From Trileptium ribeirensis (lineage: Eukaryota; Nematoda; Enoplea; Enoplida; Thoracostomopsidae), in contig JASANE010019292.1 of assembly GCA_030248225.1 (NCBI GenBank), forward strand, positions 122,957-186,956: a DNA stretch of 64,000 nucleotides, given 5' to 3'. Of the stretch, positions 43,773 to 55,927 are shown piece after piece. The translations under genes and the position numbers were made by a program. Under the pieces are notes generated by a model. It was not told the origin of the DNA, ran no database searches, and saw nothing but the letters and a program-made list of their open reading frames with translations. How positions within the stretch are numbered: position 1 is the first letter of the stretch; every line of letters begins with the position of its first letter.

Positions 43773-45396
43773 GTGTCCGCTAATTTAGAGACATCCCCCA
43801 GTTAGACTGTGAACTACTGTATCCGTCTAATTTGGGAACTAATTGTGATGATGCTTAATTAAAAAGGTAAAACTTCATTGATTTTTAGTCCTATAGAGGA
43901 AAATCTGTGGATTTTTGTAGCAAAATGGTGAAAAATTCACATATTTTAGCCTATCAGACAAAAATTTGGTTATTTTTACGGTGGCAAAAATTACCTGGTG
44001 CATAAATTGGGGATGCCAAAATTTATTTGGGGGCATGAAGTGGGCCCACTGCCCCATTTGGTAAAACCAGTTTATAGGGTTACAACAGGCTTCTCCTTGA
44101 TAGGGAGGGCTTGGCACCATGGACTGGGAATCGCTCGAGAAACGGGAAAAATCGAGGATATGACCATTTTCCGCAGAAAAAAAAGAAAAATTCTGTTTGT
44201 TTCTTTTACGAACGTTTTTCTCTTTTAAACGCATATTTCGGCTACACACAACATTGAATATTGGCCGACCATGTTTATCGTCGCTCATGTTTGGTCGCCT
44301 GTGCATTAGTATCTGAGTTTCTCCGCCGGCACCTATCTACCATGTCTCCAAGTGTCTGGTTTTTAGCAGAACACAATCTCAGAAGCATCTGGCAACGGTT
44401 TATTCTCATGGATAAGATTTTGGTATATGAGAATTTGTTTTACTACGTTATATTTAAACTGTAGTTGAAAAATAGCAACTTTGAAACGGCAGCGCATCAT
44501 CTCGTCAGTAAGATTTAATTTTATAATACTACAAATATTGCTACTACCTCGAGTAAAAACCCTACCTGCAGGTAAATAAAAATTACCCACAGGTAAAAAA
44601 TTACATGCAGGTAGGGCAAAATTAACCGCAGATAAAACGTTGCCTGCAGGAAGGACAAAATTACCTGCATGTAATATTAAATTACTTGCAGGTATTTTGA
44701 AATTACTCTCAAGTTAAATAGTTTACCTGTGGGCAGCCTATCCCGTTTTTGAACACTATGAGCTGTGGCTAGGGGTAACTGCCGGCGAGAGTAGGATAAT
44801 TTTAATACTCGCAGGTAGGTCAAAAATTACCTGCGGGTAAGGGCTACCCTCATTTAAGAATACGTGCCCGTATTTAACAATTCTATCCTCATTTTTATTA
44901 CCTCCTGCCTATTTATTCTTTCCTCTTGCCTCTTATTTTCATTTTTGCCGGTCTGGAATCAATATCAAACATGAGAATTTTCTTTAGTAATATAGTACAA
45001 TTTTGGCCAGCGGGGAGGTGGGATGGCCGAGTGAGAATCCTCCAAAATTGGAGCCCAGGAAATATATTGTAGCCTTCATAGGGGATCTCACAAAAACGTA
45101 AGAAAGATTGATTTAGTTAAAAGTACAACTACTGAATTCTTCAAGCTCCGAAGCTGATACTAGTTTGGCTGCTGAGAGCATTTATGTCGTCATGCTTGCA
45201 CAATCATAGTTTCAGATGTGCAGTATCTTCTAAGTATGGACGTAGCAGTTCATCACAGCTGATTTTCATTGCTTGCATAAATATGTATCGTATTCTTAAC
45301 AGAAGCGCGAAATTGCGAAGCTAATCTGGAGCTGTTGGCGTCGTTATTGCAAGTTTTTAGTTTCTATGGTCACAAATTAAATTTAGTCAATTTTAG
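43773..45396. other. UBE2W intron remainder; CTGCAGGTA-rich patch
   Basis: No exon until 45397. At 44561-44850 TACCTGCAGGTA-type palindromes recur irregularly. 43870-44070 is a degraded repeat with 'AAAAATT.GG' phrases. Open frames here have no recognisable domain. Confidence 0.5.
44561..44850. repeat. Cluster of ACCTGCAGGTA palindromic motifs
   Basis: About ten variants of TTACCTGCAGGTAA occur at irregular spacing of roughly 15-35 bp (ACCTGCAGGTAA at 44564, then ACATGCAGGTA, GCCTGCAGGAA, ACCTGCATGTAA, ACTTGCAGGTA, ACCTGTGGG, ACCTGCGGGTAA). Each is a near-perfect inverted repeat around CTGCAG separated by A/T-rich spacers. Confidence 0.75.
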
Positions 45397-45472
45397 AAAA
45401 GACCTCCTGACAACGCATTGTACATTCGCACTTGTAGTAAAAACCCAAAGAAAACTCGATGGTGGTTTCACG
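45397..45472 (+). CDS. UBE2W: Ubiquitin-conjugating enzyme E2 W, penultimate coding exon
   Basis: Acceptor AATTTTAG, donor GTAAGC; phase 0 in, phase 1 out. Encodes KRPPDNALYIRTCSKNPKKT and then RWWFH, matching the C-terminal part of animal UBE2W (RPPDN...CNKNPKKTKWWYHDD). It directly continues the TEK ending of exon 37514-37669. Confidence 0.95.
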
Positions 45473-46019
45473 GTAAGCGATTGTAGATAAATTAGCTTTG
45501 TTTAAATGCCGAGTTTGAATTATGTAAATCTAATAAACACAGTTAACAAATGCTTTGGCGCTTTGGGCGGCTGTATCTCGATACCAATCAATATTTATAA
45601 AGTAGCTGATATTTACTGAAGACTAATCATGATCGACCCTTGGTAAGGTTGCACAGATTTATCGGCACAACTGTACCAAGTAAAAGATGTACAACTTTTA
45701 GTTTGGATGTGCCATGACAAACACATTTTCGCAAAGACGTATCTTTCTGAAAGCTATAACTAAATGAAGTTAAATGATGAATTCTTGTGAAATGGAAAAA
45801 CATATGAGTTCTTAATAAGAACATTCACCGCCGTATGTAGCAGGTGCTTATGTCGATTATTCTTGTGTGTACTTTACTATTAGTTTACAATTTATATCTG
45901 CTATGCCGCTTGTCAACTGATTCCCTGTCAGCTAACATCGAGCATTTCTCGAACAAAAACATGATTTCGAACACATTTCGGACATTAAGTTTTTATTAAC
46001 AGCTTTTTTGCAATTGTGC

Positions 46020-46515
46020 GTTTAAAACTTCACAGGTGCGATCGAACAGTGTTTCACCAGATGTCGAACATGTTAAAACACGTACACCGAGACCTTCAAA
46101 TGCAATCCGAACAAAAAATATGGTCTTCTGATGAATATCGTACAAGCCCCGAACGAATAGTAGTCGTTTCTAGCAGAGCCAGTATCAAAACCAATGTTTT
46201 GTGGCTTTTTTGTTGTATTCAGACATTCTCGAGCTAGATGACTAATATGCGTAGGAATTTATAGCTTAACAAGTCCCGAACAAACTGCGGTTTTTTCAGG
46301 TAGAGGACGTATCAAAAGTAACAGCTTTCGTGGATTTTTTGTGTTATTCAAACATTCTCGAGCTGGATGAATAGTTTGGTTCAGGCTTTACGGTTGAACA
46401 AGCTCCGAACAAACAGCAGTAGTTTCAGACAGACAGTATATCAACAGTAGCATTGTTCGTGGTTTTTTTGTAGTATTCAGACATTCTCGAGCGAGATGAC
46501 TAATCTACGTTAAAG
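46020..46515. repeat. Tandem repeat, 129-bp unit, about three copies
   Basis: CATTCTCGAGC recurs at 46224, 46353 and 46482, exactly 129 bp apart. Each is preceded by GTGG.TTTTTTTGT.GTATTCA and followed by ATGACTAAT.T.CGT. Units are diverged by perhaps 15-20 percent. Lies in the last UBE2W intron. Confidence 0.85.
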
Positions 46516-47124
46516 TTTGACGGTAGTTGTACAGCTCCTTTATCTTAGCATATGACATATACGATGCTTGTTTAAATTATTGTCTTCTTTGGTATGGGTA
46601 AATATTTTTAATTATTCATAATCATGAAACAATTTGCCGCTATGTTACAACCGATCTTGTTTGTTTTTATGCCACAATGTTGGAAACACTCTATTGATTT
46701 GTTCTAAATTTTATTATACATATATCGCTGCTCAAGGGTAGTATCTTATTATCTCAAAAGCAGTATTAAACCAATAGTCTTCCGATCGATAGGGAATTTT
46801 TAATTTCGGATCTAAAATGATCAAAATATATAACCGGCTGTGTTCCACAGAGGTTCGATAGCTAATTAAATATGTTTTTAGTGAGAAAGGGTCAAATTTG
46901 AGATTGCCAAATAGATTTTAAATTATTTCTTTTCGCTTTACCGTAGAACATTTGGGAAAATTTTCTGTTGAAGCCTTTTTCGGTCAATAATTATTATTAA
47001 ATTATTTTCTTCGGTGTTTGTTCAGAAGGTGAGGGTCATTTCTGACGAAACTAAAAATAGGTTCTGTGCTGAAAATTTTTTTGTTTGATTACGAAGTATA
47101 GTGCTTTTGTTTTCTTTTTTTCAG

Positions 47125-47138
47125 ACGACTCGGTTTAG
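47125..47138 (+). CDS. UBE2W: Ubiquitin-conjugating enzyme E2 W, last coding exon
   Basis: After a strong polypyrimidine acceptor (TTTTCTTTTTTTCAG) the reading completes D and adds DSV then TAG, giving the C-terminus WWFHDDSV; vertebrate UBE2W ends WWYHDDTC. The codon is completed correctly from phase 1. The 3' UTR must follow, but I cannot place its polyadenylation site with confidence (AATAAA at 47772 is one candidate). Confidence 0.88.
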
Positions 47139-47614
47139 TGATGCTTACACGAGTGAAAAATGTCTATTGTGGTTAAGATGTGATCGTTGCACTGTATTGG
47201 AATTCTTGCACTGTCGTTATTTTTGTGAATATTATTGTTGATTCCAGTACTGAGTGTATAAATATTATGTTTGTTTTGTGCTGTCGTGTTTGCTCTATCT
47301 TTTATTTTATCCTTATAAATCTTGGCAATGAGCATCAACTGCGATTTGATCATTGCTACGTCGTGACGATTCGCATGATAAATTTAATCCTGATTACCAA
47401 AATTAACAATTCCATGCATGTATATTTACCTGAGTTTGAGTGTTTGTACTATGTATGTTTTTCAAAATACATAGTATTTACTTTGTATATTACGTATTTG
47501 CAGCAAGATTGATGTACCAAAGTATCAACGTAGTGGTAGACACCAAATTATGATATGTTAACTCGTTTAACTGACCTGCGGTCAAAAAAGACAAACAGTA
47601 TTGTTTTTTGATAT

Positions 47615-47965
47615 CAGTATTTAATGAAAACAGTTACATGTTGTCAGTTCACGGAAGATAATAAAAATTTGGAGGATAATTTGATAGGGGCGCTGTCGTT
47701 TTCTGACGGTGTCAAGGACACCGTGTGTCCCTCGGTATTTAATGAAAAAGTTACATGGTGTCAGTTCACGGAATAAAAATTTGGAGGATAATTTGATAGG
47801 GGCGCTGTCGTTTTCTGACGGTGTCAAGGACACCGGGTGTCCCTCGGTATTTAATGAAAAAGTTACATGGTGTCAGTTCACGGAAGATAAACAATCGGAG
47901 TATAATTTGATAGGAGCGCTGTCGTTTTCTGCTGGTGTCAAGGACACCGCGTATCCCTCGTTGTG
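47615..47965. repeat. Tandem repeat, about 115-bp unit, three copies, in or after UBE2W 3' UTR
   Basis: TTACATG.TGTCAGTTCACGG starts at 47634, 47751 and 47863. Each is followed by ATAATTTGATAGG.GCGCTG, TCGTTTTCTG and CGGTGTCAAGGACACCG, the last being a strong hairpin (GGTGTC / GACACC). Copies are about 95 percent alike. Confidence 0.9.
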
Positions 47966-49459
47966 TTATTGCCGGTGTGCGGCATACCACCTCGTCAATA
48001 TGGATATGGGCTAATACAAATATCGATTTTTTCATAAACTAACAACATGGAGGAATAATACCCAGCATTAGTTACAGACGGTGTCCGTACTGTTGATTCT
48101 CGAAAAAATGGTAGCTAAGCGTACATATGACACCATTAACAAAGTATGGTATGTAAAATGGTGTGTCGCATATTCTTAGCAATTGATTTGCTGTATGGAT
48201 GTGACCCTGACTGTGTGGAGCGTCGCGACCACAGGATGACAAAAGGTTTAAACAGTGGGGACATTATAACGTAAACGCCGCATAATATCGAGCCCACAAT
48301 TGTTGCCAGAATCTACGAAATATTTACTGTTGATGTCTTTGATTTTATAACCACATTGTTACTAAAATGTATATGCGTGGACTTCACTGTCGAAGCATCA
48401 TATTCAGCTTTATGTATGTTTTGACATATATAATGATTATAATCAGTATGTACCTTCTCGCTTTGACTGCACGCAGTGAATACCAGGATATATCTTCTTA
48501 TTGTTTTGCCACAGGAATACGGCTGATGTTTATCATTTCTGTGTCCACTCTGCACTGTTGTTTTATTACCTGGGTTGATCTCGACTAATAGTTTATGGAA
48601 AGCGTGATTGGTAAAGGCATCGTCGCCAGCTAATGTTCGAAAATATTAGGAGGAGCGTCGGAAAACAATGTGCCTTTTTAAAAGAAATGATTCAGTACTG
48701 AGTATTATCAACAGTGCATAATGAAATAATAATAATACATCCCATGAGCTGTAATATTACCTAGTGCTTTATAATGTGACTCGTGTTGGACGTCAATGCA
48801 GTTTTTATGCTTGTCCCCTTGTTTGGGCTGAGAGTTGAAAACATATAAACTTTAATGTTTTGTGGGGATGGGTAGAACTACCTCAGTTTTATGGTGTTAG
48901 GCTGAACCACCGTCTTAAAACTAAAGTGATCCTTCCTGTGCCCAAAAAAGCAGGGTACAATGTGTTTTGCCGACCACCCCCACCCCTCCCCCCAACGAAA
49001 TGAGTTTGGGTGAGGAAAAACGCCATATAGTCCAGCCCGGGATAAATTTTTTTACACGATTCCGCTTGTTCGACAAAAGAGCCATGGTGCACACATTTGC
49101 TTAATCTATAATATGGTATATTTGTTAAACTCTAGTTGTCAATATTCAACAAAACAGAGTTCGACGTTGTCAACCTTTACATCTAATACTATTTTGGTTA
49201 TAGTGCCGTGTAGGTATTGGATTGCACGCATCGTCGTTGTGCAGTACGTTCTGTAAAATGGTCACTTGCAAAGGTGTAATTCCTGAATAATGATGATGTA
49301 GGTGTTATGAATATTAAATTGGTATCATAGTTCGAGAAGATTCTTGGCCGTCTACCATCCCAAAATATTTACAGTACTAGTCCTGGTTGCTAAAATCAAT
49401 TAGTTATTCTTGTGCACATGTGTAATGCGACAAATACTGTACGCGCCAGCAATTATGCC
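47966..49459. other. Intergenic stretch, nothing recognised
   Basis: Mixed AT-rich sequence with no domain-bearing frame, RNA gene or clear repeat; a short C-rich run lies at about 48971-48993. Confidence 0.4.
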
Positions 49460-49631
49460 GTGTTCACATTGCGTTCCGTCTGATCAGTTCCAATCCCATT
49501 TCTGTTCACATTGCATCCGATTCGGCACGGCCAAATTCGTCCTACCAGTATTTTTCACACCGCTTCATCTTACTCGTATTCGTCAAAATTCTGTATAGTG
49601 TATCGGATCGGATTGGATGCAGTGTGAACAC
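49460..49631. mobile_element. MITE with GTGTTCACA.TGC terminal inverted repeats
   Basis: GTGTTCACATTGC at 49460-49472 is mirrored by GCAGTGTGAACAC at 49619-49631 (one mismatch). Inner sequences continue the palindrome loosely (CCAATCC, GGATTGG). About 172 bp, non-coding. Confidence 0.7.
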
Positions 49632-50978
49632 TCAGTAATACATGTGAAAATCGGATCGCACGCAACGAGAACTGTCACTTTTCGAGCGAGTATTGCTATC
49701 GTATGAACTTCAGGCGAGTGATAACAACTGGAAGCCTTTGTATGTGTCACGTTAAGAAATTGTTAATATGCGCATTGTCGTTGGAAATAATAAATGATCA
49801 CGTTGGTTCATTTACAAGTCTAATGTTTTTGCTTTATCTACGATATTGGATAGATTATTCAAAGCGTTTTTGCCAAAATGATATATGTAAACTTCTCGAA
49901 CTGCACACATTCCGAATCCTATTCTATTTAAAAGTCTATAATATTGTTGCCTTGATTTTTCTACTCATATGTATTAGTTGTTATTAGATAATTCATGTGC
50001 GCAGAATACAGTGAATTTCTTGTCAATAAATTATTTCGTCGAAAATTGTAATCGCAAGTAACGCTCGTAGTAATTTAGACTTATTGAAATTCAAGACATC
50101 TCAGCTTAAATCGACATTTTTACAACAGGAATTGCTCATTTTGCTATGTGTTATCTTTTTCTAATTTTGTTAGGTCACATCGTATATTGGTTTTGGTTGG
50201 AACCAAATTCACTGGTCGATATATATCATAGCCTGGACTTTATGAAAGATGATTGGCTAAAATGGTATTGCATCAGAAAGAGGCAGTCAGGAGTGTTTTG
50301 GCTACTCTACCTCCCACCAGTCAGAAAATTCCTAGCCCAGCAGCTCAGAAGGAATTCAGGAGGGTGTTCTGAGACATCTGTATGAGATATTGTTGCTTGA
50401 GGCATTTTGTGTATTGGTATACATATCTGCAGTGGTGTAAGTGAACTGTATGTACATTTTCTGGTAAAATGGATTTAGTGATACGAAAAATATTGTTTTA
50501 GAACGCATTCATGCATGACGACTGTTTGCTGTTTACAATAATACCTACATGATATTGTCGTAGATTCAACCTGTAACTATAAAGCTATGCCGTTTTTAAG
50601 TGGGTTTCTGCAAAGACTTTGGATAACCATAATAGTGTTATGGGTGAGTTATAATTTTGTAATAGTTGATATCGAATCCAAAACTCTTGCTACGGAAAAA
50701 AGACTGAATTTCATCTTTTGTGGAATTTCGCTAACCGAAAATTGGTAAAATCAGATCGTAGTGCCAGAAATTATACCTTGTGAACACAATTTGGCGTTTT
50801 CAATTTGCAGAAATGTTTGTTCCCTATGCCCAATCATTTAATTTTGGATTATGTGTCCGCGAGCAACGCAAACGTGACGCCACAATCAAACCGATCTATA
50901 GTTAAGCTCTTGGTGTTTACGAACAAAACCGGTTTAATTCCAATTCGACAAATTTTCGTTTTCAAAAATCGGGTAATC
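49632..50978. other. Intergenic stretch, nothing recognised
   Basis: AT-rich. Open frames exist but contain no recognisable motif and look fortuitous. Confidence 0.4.
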
Positions 50979-51618
50979 AGAACATAGTGAAACGTAGTGG
51001 AGATTGTGTGTTGTAGGGGTGAAATCTTTTAAATTCCGTCTGTGTGTGTGTGATCGGCCATAACCCAGGAACGACTTAACCGAATTTCACAATCGGGCTC
51101 ATTCGAACCGGCATAGTCGGTTTACCTTGCACATCCCCGGCGTTTTTTGATTTGGGGTCTGGTTCCGGGGTCATAGTTCAAAATATTGGTTTTTACCCCA
51201 TTTTACCTCATTTCAGTACCCTTCACGGAAGCAAGGTTATTTTTATCTTAACTTTCGAATTTTATTCTCTGGCTGGTTTTATTTCATAGTAAAATAATAA
51301 ATGCCGATGCCTTTTTTGTTTTTGGATTAAGGCTCTGGTTCTAGAGTTATGGTGTATGATCCCCCAATGGTTCCTCGACCCAAAACTCGAAAATTTGTTC
51401 CAACATCCTGAGCTGCTGAAAAGTTTCACTTGGGGGTTTGTGACTCATGGTTCCGTGGGTACGGGTTGTAATGGCGCCCTCAAGGTTCGGGGTCAGAAAG
51501 CAAAACTGAAGGTTTTTTACGACATTTTAGTATCCTTCACAGAAGCAAGGTTATTTTTATCATAACTTTCCATTTTTTATCTGATTGCTTTTATTTCATA
51601 GTAACTTCACTACGTTCT
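50979..51618 (+). mobile_element. R2 non-autonomous element with short terminal inverted repeats
   Basis: Begins AGAACATAGTGAAACGTAGT and ends CTTCACTACGTTCT, giving an 11-base inverted end (AGAACRTAGTG / CACTACGTTCT). It contains GGAGATTGTGTGTTG, GATCGGCCATAAC and TTTGATTTGGGGTCTGGTTC, and an internal tandem duplication of TTCACGGAAGCAAGGTTATT at about 51220 and 51537. No transposase. A second, truncated copy lies at 37884. Confidence 0.72.
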
Positions 51619-54240
51619 ACTATCTCGATAGAGTTACTAGTTTTACTTGAATTTTCGCGGGCACAAAATTAGTATATTTCAGTCGCGAAAGATGTGTCCG
51701 CGAACAGTTTTGCGCCGGATTACAACTGCCCAAAAAGCGTGCCATAATAATTTTTTACGCAAAATTACACAAAAGGATGGTTGATGGGGTGACCTTAAGA
51801 TTACTCGCGCATTACAGTCATTTCAATTTTCGTCAAAAAATTTCTCGTCGTTAAATAACTGTAAGAAAGCTATTAACGAAATACACCTATAAAAATTATT
51901 TGGTTGGTACTGTAAAAAAGGTTGATATATTCAAAGTCACTCCATATATTAGGGTTGGACTAATATTGAAACAGGCCGATTAAATAAATTTAATTACACT
52001 CAACTATTGAATGATGTAAAACTTATTAAACATTTTTGATGACTGGAGATTATACAGCAGGTTTTATTTTTTTAATATTTCGCCGGATAAACCTCAAAGA
52101 GTAATGTTTAGCACAGACATAGTAAACACGGACTTTGTATGCATAGGCCTCGGCATTCCTTTTGTCAGTAATGCGAACTTTTAATTTCAATGCACTGCCA
52201 GCGTTACGATGCGCTATAGTTGTGTTGTAATTAAACGATAGCTCCAATGTGATTCTTTAAATGACGTTGCTAAAATTGAGCATATATTCAGTCATTGAAT
52301 ATAAACTTTTTCAATATGTGTTATATATTACTTAAAAATAACATTTGTGCTGATGCAAAGTGTTGTTACCTTAGCATTCTGTCTGCAGAATTTGCATGGG
52401 TTTAATTTTTATGTGTATCTTAAGAATGTGTTAACCGATATTTTGAAACTGCGAGTTTAAAAAACAGCGTTCATTTATTATATTATTAGGCCATCTTTAG
52501 ATTTTCCCAGTGAATGACAATATTGTTTAGGCGTTCGAAAACTTAATTAGGTGGTTATAAAATATGTACAATAGTTTTGCTGCAGTATATATCATTGATT
52601 GTATATATTAATCCACGCAATCAAAAATGAGGATCATAGCCTATTGTAGCAATGTAAGCTTATTTGACCTCGTTTTAAGCTACGACAAAATACGGATATT
52701 ATGTGTTAGTAATTTTCTCTGATAGACGTTCGCAAAAAACACTCTTCAACTATAGCTAGCATAATATTTAAAACTGATTTTAAGGAAAGTTTTCCGAAAA
52801 GAGTTTCAGGTTGACAGTTTGGCAATGGCACTCTCCGCTACCTATTTGCCAGCTACCTATAGGTGACAAAATTATGTCGGTATACTGTTGCGGCAGTGGG
52901 TGTAACCAATAATTTTCGCAGCTCTCAAAGTTTTCCTCGTTCCCTATTTCCCCAAAATTTTTCCTCATAATGTTCCCCATTTTCAGTATTATTTTATATT
53001 TCATGCATTGCAAAAAAATTTCACGCGGCTTCGGTATACGGGTGGGGGTAAATACCTATGCTTAGAGCAACCTAACTCTGAGCATTTATGCAGTATATAA
53101 AGGCATTTTATAAAGTTTACGGTGATCACTCTGTTATTCTCAGTATTGTATAATTTATTTGGTTTTATGTACACTTTGTATGTGCAGTATATATATACAT
53201 TAAACGTGTAGGACTTTATTGGTTGTTGAGCTGTTTCTGTGTCTCTTTGTTTGCTTATTCCAGCCTTGTATAATATACAACTTTCATTAATTTTAAATCA
53301 TGAGCACAGCATAGGTGCGTTTGATGTTAAGTCAAAATCGTTAGTCGAGCAGTTTCGTAATGATGATCATATATACAGGATTTTGTCCATGAAAAAGATT
53401 CCAAGCGAAGCCTAGCTGTGGCTAAATTCATGTTCGGGTGGGGCTGATACATAAGTCTTTCTTGGAATTGCTTATTCTTATACAAGCTATGAGTACAAGG
53501 GAAGTGCGTTTAGTTAAGCAGTTTAGTAATGCTGATCATATATATACAGGTTGTTGCTCATGAAAGTTTCCGAGGCAGCCCTAGATGTGAATAATTCAAG
53601 TGCAGGGTGTGCTGATATATTAGCCTTCTTGGAATTGCTTATTCGTATACAGGCTTGATAATACTATTTGAACAGACGCAATGTTAATTTTTCAATTTAC
53701 TTAGTTCATAACGATAAGTATTGCAAACTACCATTTGTCCTTTTCAGTGTTTTATAGAAAAAGAAATCTGGACTACCATATTGCGGCAAAATATGATCTC
53801 TCTATTGTGCTTTTTATTACTTCAGGGAGTGTTCAAACTAAGAGTATTGACGCCGATAACTGCAACCAATTGGTTATGATTTTGTATCGTGGCGGTTTTC
53901 GTCAATAGTTGTAGTTTTTTATAATTTGGCATCAGGGTTTCATGTTTGTTAAATAATCTTCCAATTTTCATGGTAAGTTGGGAATTTACCTACCGAAGCG
54001 CAATAATGACTGTTAAATGTCGTGAATATATAAAATCAAAGTTATTTCCATATAATCTGTCGGACTCAGCCTTAAAACCATTGGGCTGTCTGAAAGACAA
54101 CCACTCGTCCTCGTTTGACACCGAAACGTTGTTAATAATACGAAATACTTTGGTAGCTAGTTAAATTTATTGAAGGAACAGTTTGGCGGCCTAGCTAGCT
54201 CTATTGGACATATTAACCGTTTCGCATGCTTACTTCATTA
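51619..54240. other. Intergenic stretch, nothing firm recognised
   Basis: AT-rich. Two similar blocks at about 53300-53470 and 53480-53660 (both with ATGATCATATATA.AGG.TTT, TCATGAAA, CTTGGAATTGCTTATTC.TA) show a diverged ~190-bp tandem duplication. No genes. Confidence 0.45.
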
Positions 54241-54815
54241 AATTCGAGTGGAATGAGCGAGCGAGCGAGTGGAACGAGAATTTTCAATTTTGTCTCTGGA
54301 GGGGGGTTGAGGAGGTCCTGTCTGTGCGTGTCGCACCTGGATCTTGATAACGGTTGGGCGGATTTTGATTCGAACCACAGTGGTCGATTTAGGTATAGTG
54401 ACGGAGCCCGATTTTTGAATTTTTTTCCGTGGGAAAAGTTATGGGGCAAAATGACGTCATTTTGGCCCATTTTTCGGGCACACCCTCCAGTTTTTCGACT
54501 TTTCTCAATAATTCAACGAGGTATCCGCAAACTAGTAGGCCTATTCCATGCAGCTTTACCAGGGCTTTCCAATGATATATAAAAAGTTTTTCAACCACTT
54601 CCCAATCTGGAGTCTATAAGCTTATAGTTGGCGCCAAATTTCATATTTGATGTAAAGTCGTGGGATGCACCTAAATGTGTGTTTTTCTTGCTTTTAACAT
54701 GGGGTTTTCTGTGCAGATAAACTCATTGAAAGCGTTAAAAATATTGTTGGGCAATTATTTTTTACACTGGTTCATACTTGGCCTAAAAAAATGACGTTTT
54801 CGAAATTTCGAGTAT
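54241..54815 (+). repeat. Dispersed repeat R1, left-half copy
   Basis: Matches 33771-34345: GAACGAGAATTTTCAATTTT, CTGGAGGGGGGT, GTCGCACCTGGATCT.GATAAC, GCAAAATGA.GTCATTTTGGCC, AGTCTATAAGCTTA. Ends with GACGTTTTCGAAATTT, which reappears inverted at about 55767, forming the left arm of a composite inverted structure. Confidence 0.82.
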
Positions 54816-55308
54816 CGATGAACAATTAGAGGTACCCTTCGAACGCTTGGGTGAAGTGTTTACTAGCCATTGAATAATTTCGGAGCTATTGTTCGAATCT
54901 TTAGAGCAAAGTGAGCGAATATCAGTCTGTACATAATCGTGACGTACAAGTTCAACTCAGTGTAAACGTTTTAAACGTAACTGGTTGTTGTCGAACCACT
55001 GCAGGCTTGAAAGGGTTAATTCTCATCATGAGCGAAGAGCCGTAGCGGTATAAACGAGTGGAAGTCTTCGAGCTGTGCTGAGCTGAGTTTGACTTAGTGA
55101 AACTGCGAAAACCTTTACTGTCCTAATTTTAAATGAGAGTTACATATTGGAAACTTTTCGTGTTGGTGATGAGACTATGAGAAGTAGAACAAAACATCGG
55201 CTTATACTAATTAAAATATAATATAGATTATTCTAATAAACAGATGTTTCCTGCTAAATAGCAGCGTTATAAAATCAAACTAACGCTGATCCCGCAGCTC
55301 GTTTAAAA

Positions 55309-55927
55309 CTAGTGAAGCTCGCTTAAGAGCCAGAATTCGAGTGGCGAGAACGATCCCCCGAAGTTTGTTGTAGAAAGCACACACAAACAAAGCCTACACA
55401 CAGTACGCAGGTGCAGCATTATATAAACCGTGAGTGACGAGTCATAATTACGCCCGCCTCTTTTGATAGCCAACGTATGCAGTAGACAAAACATCATACA
55501 ACGAGTACAAAAACAATGAACTAACAATTTAATAATTCAATAAAACCCTAAATTGACCGTGAAAAGAACGTTAAAGAATTCGATCCGACATTTGAGAAAA
55601 ATCTCATTTTTCATACCAAGTATGAAGCAGAAGTGTGAAAAATATTTGCTACACAATATTTTTAACACTTTCAATGAGTTTATCTGCCCAGAAAGCCCCA
55701 TATAAGACACTAAAATCAACAATAAACACAGATTCAGGTGCTTTTCCCACGACTTCTCACCAAAAATTTCGAAAACGTCATTTTTTATGCCAAGTATGAA
55801 CCAGAAGTGTAAAAAATATTTGCCCAACAATATTTTTAACACTTGCAATGAGTTTATCTGCCCAGAAAACTCCATATAAGACACTAAAAGCAACAAAAAA
55901 CACACATTTAGGTGCATTTCCCACGAC
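55309..55927 (-). repeat. Dispersed repeat R1, right-half copy in reverse
   Basis: Reverse complement of the right half of the copy at 33771 (AGGCGGGCGTAA.TATGACTC, GTTTATATAATGCTGCACCT, TTAGTTCA.TGTTTTTGTACT). It carries an internal tandem duplication: the CAGATAAACTCATT...CACTTCTG segment occurs twice (about 55620-55695 and 55800-55865). Confidence 0.82.

Noticed and set aside
43875..44306. 143-codon minus-strand ORF
   Set aside because: Lies in a degraded repeat; biased composition and no recognisable motif.
37514..47138. UBE2W as a processed retrocopy
   Set aside because: Three exons are separated by introns with proper splice sites and matching phases, so it is not derived from a spliced mRNA.
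47180..47512. 110-codon ORF after UBE2W
   Set aside because: Cys/Ile-rich AT-driven frame in the expected 3' UTR with no domain.
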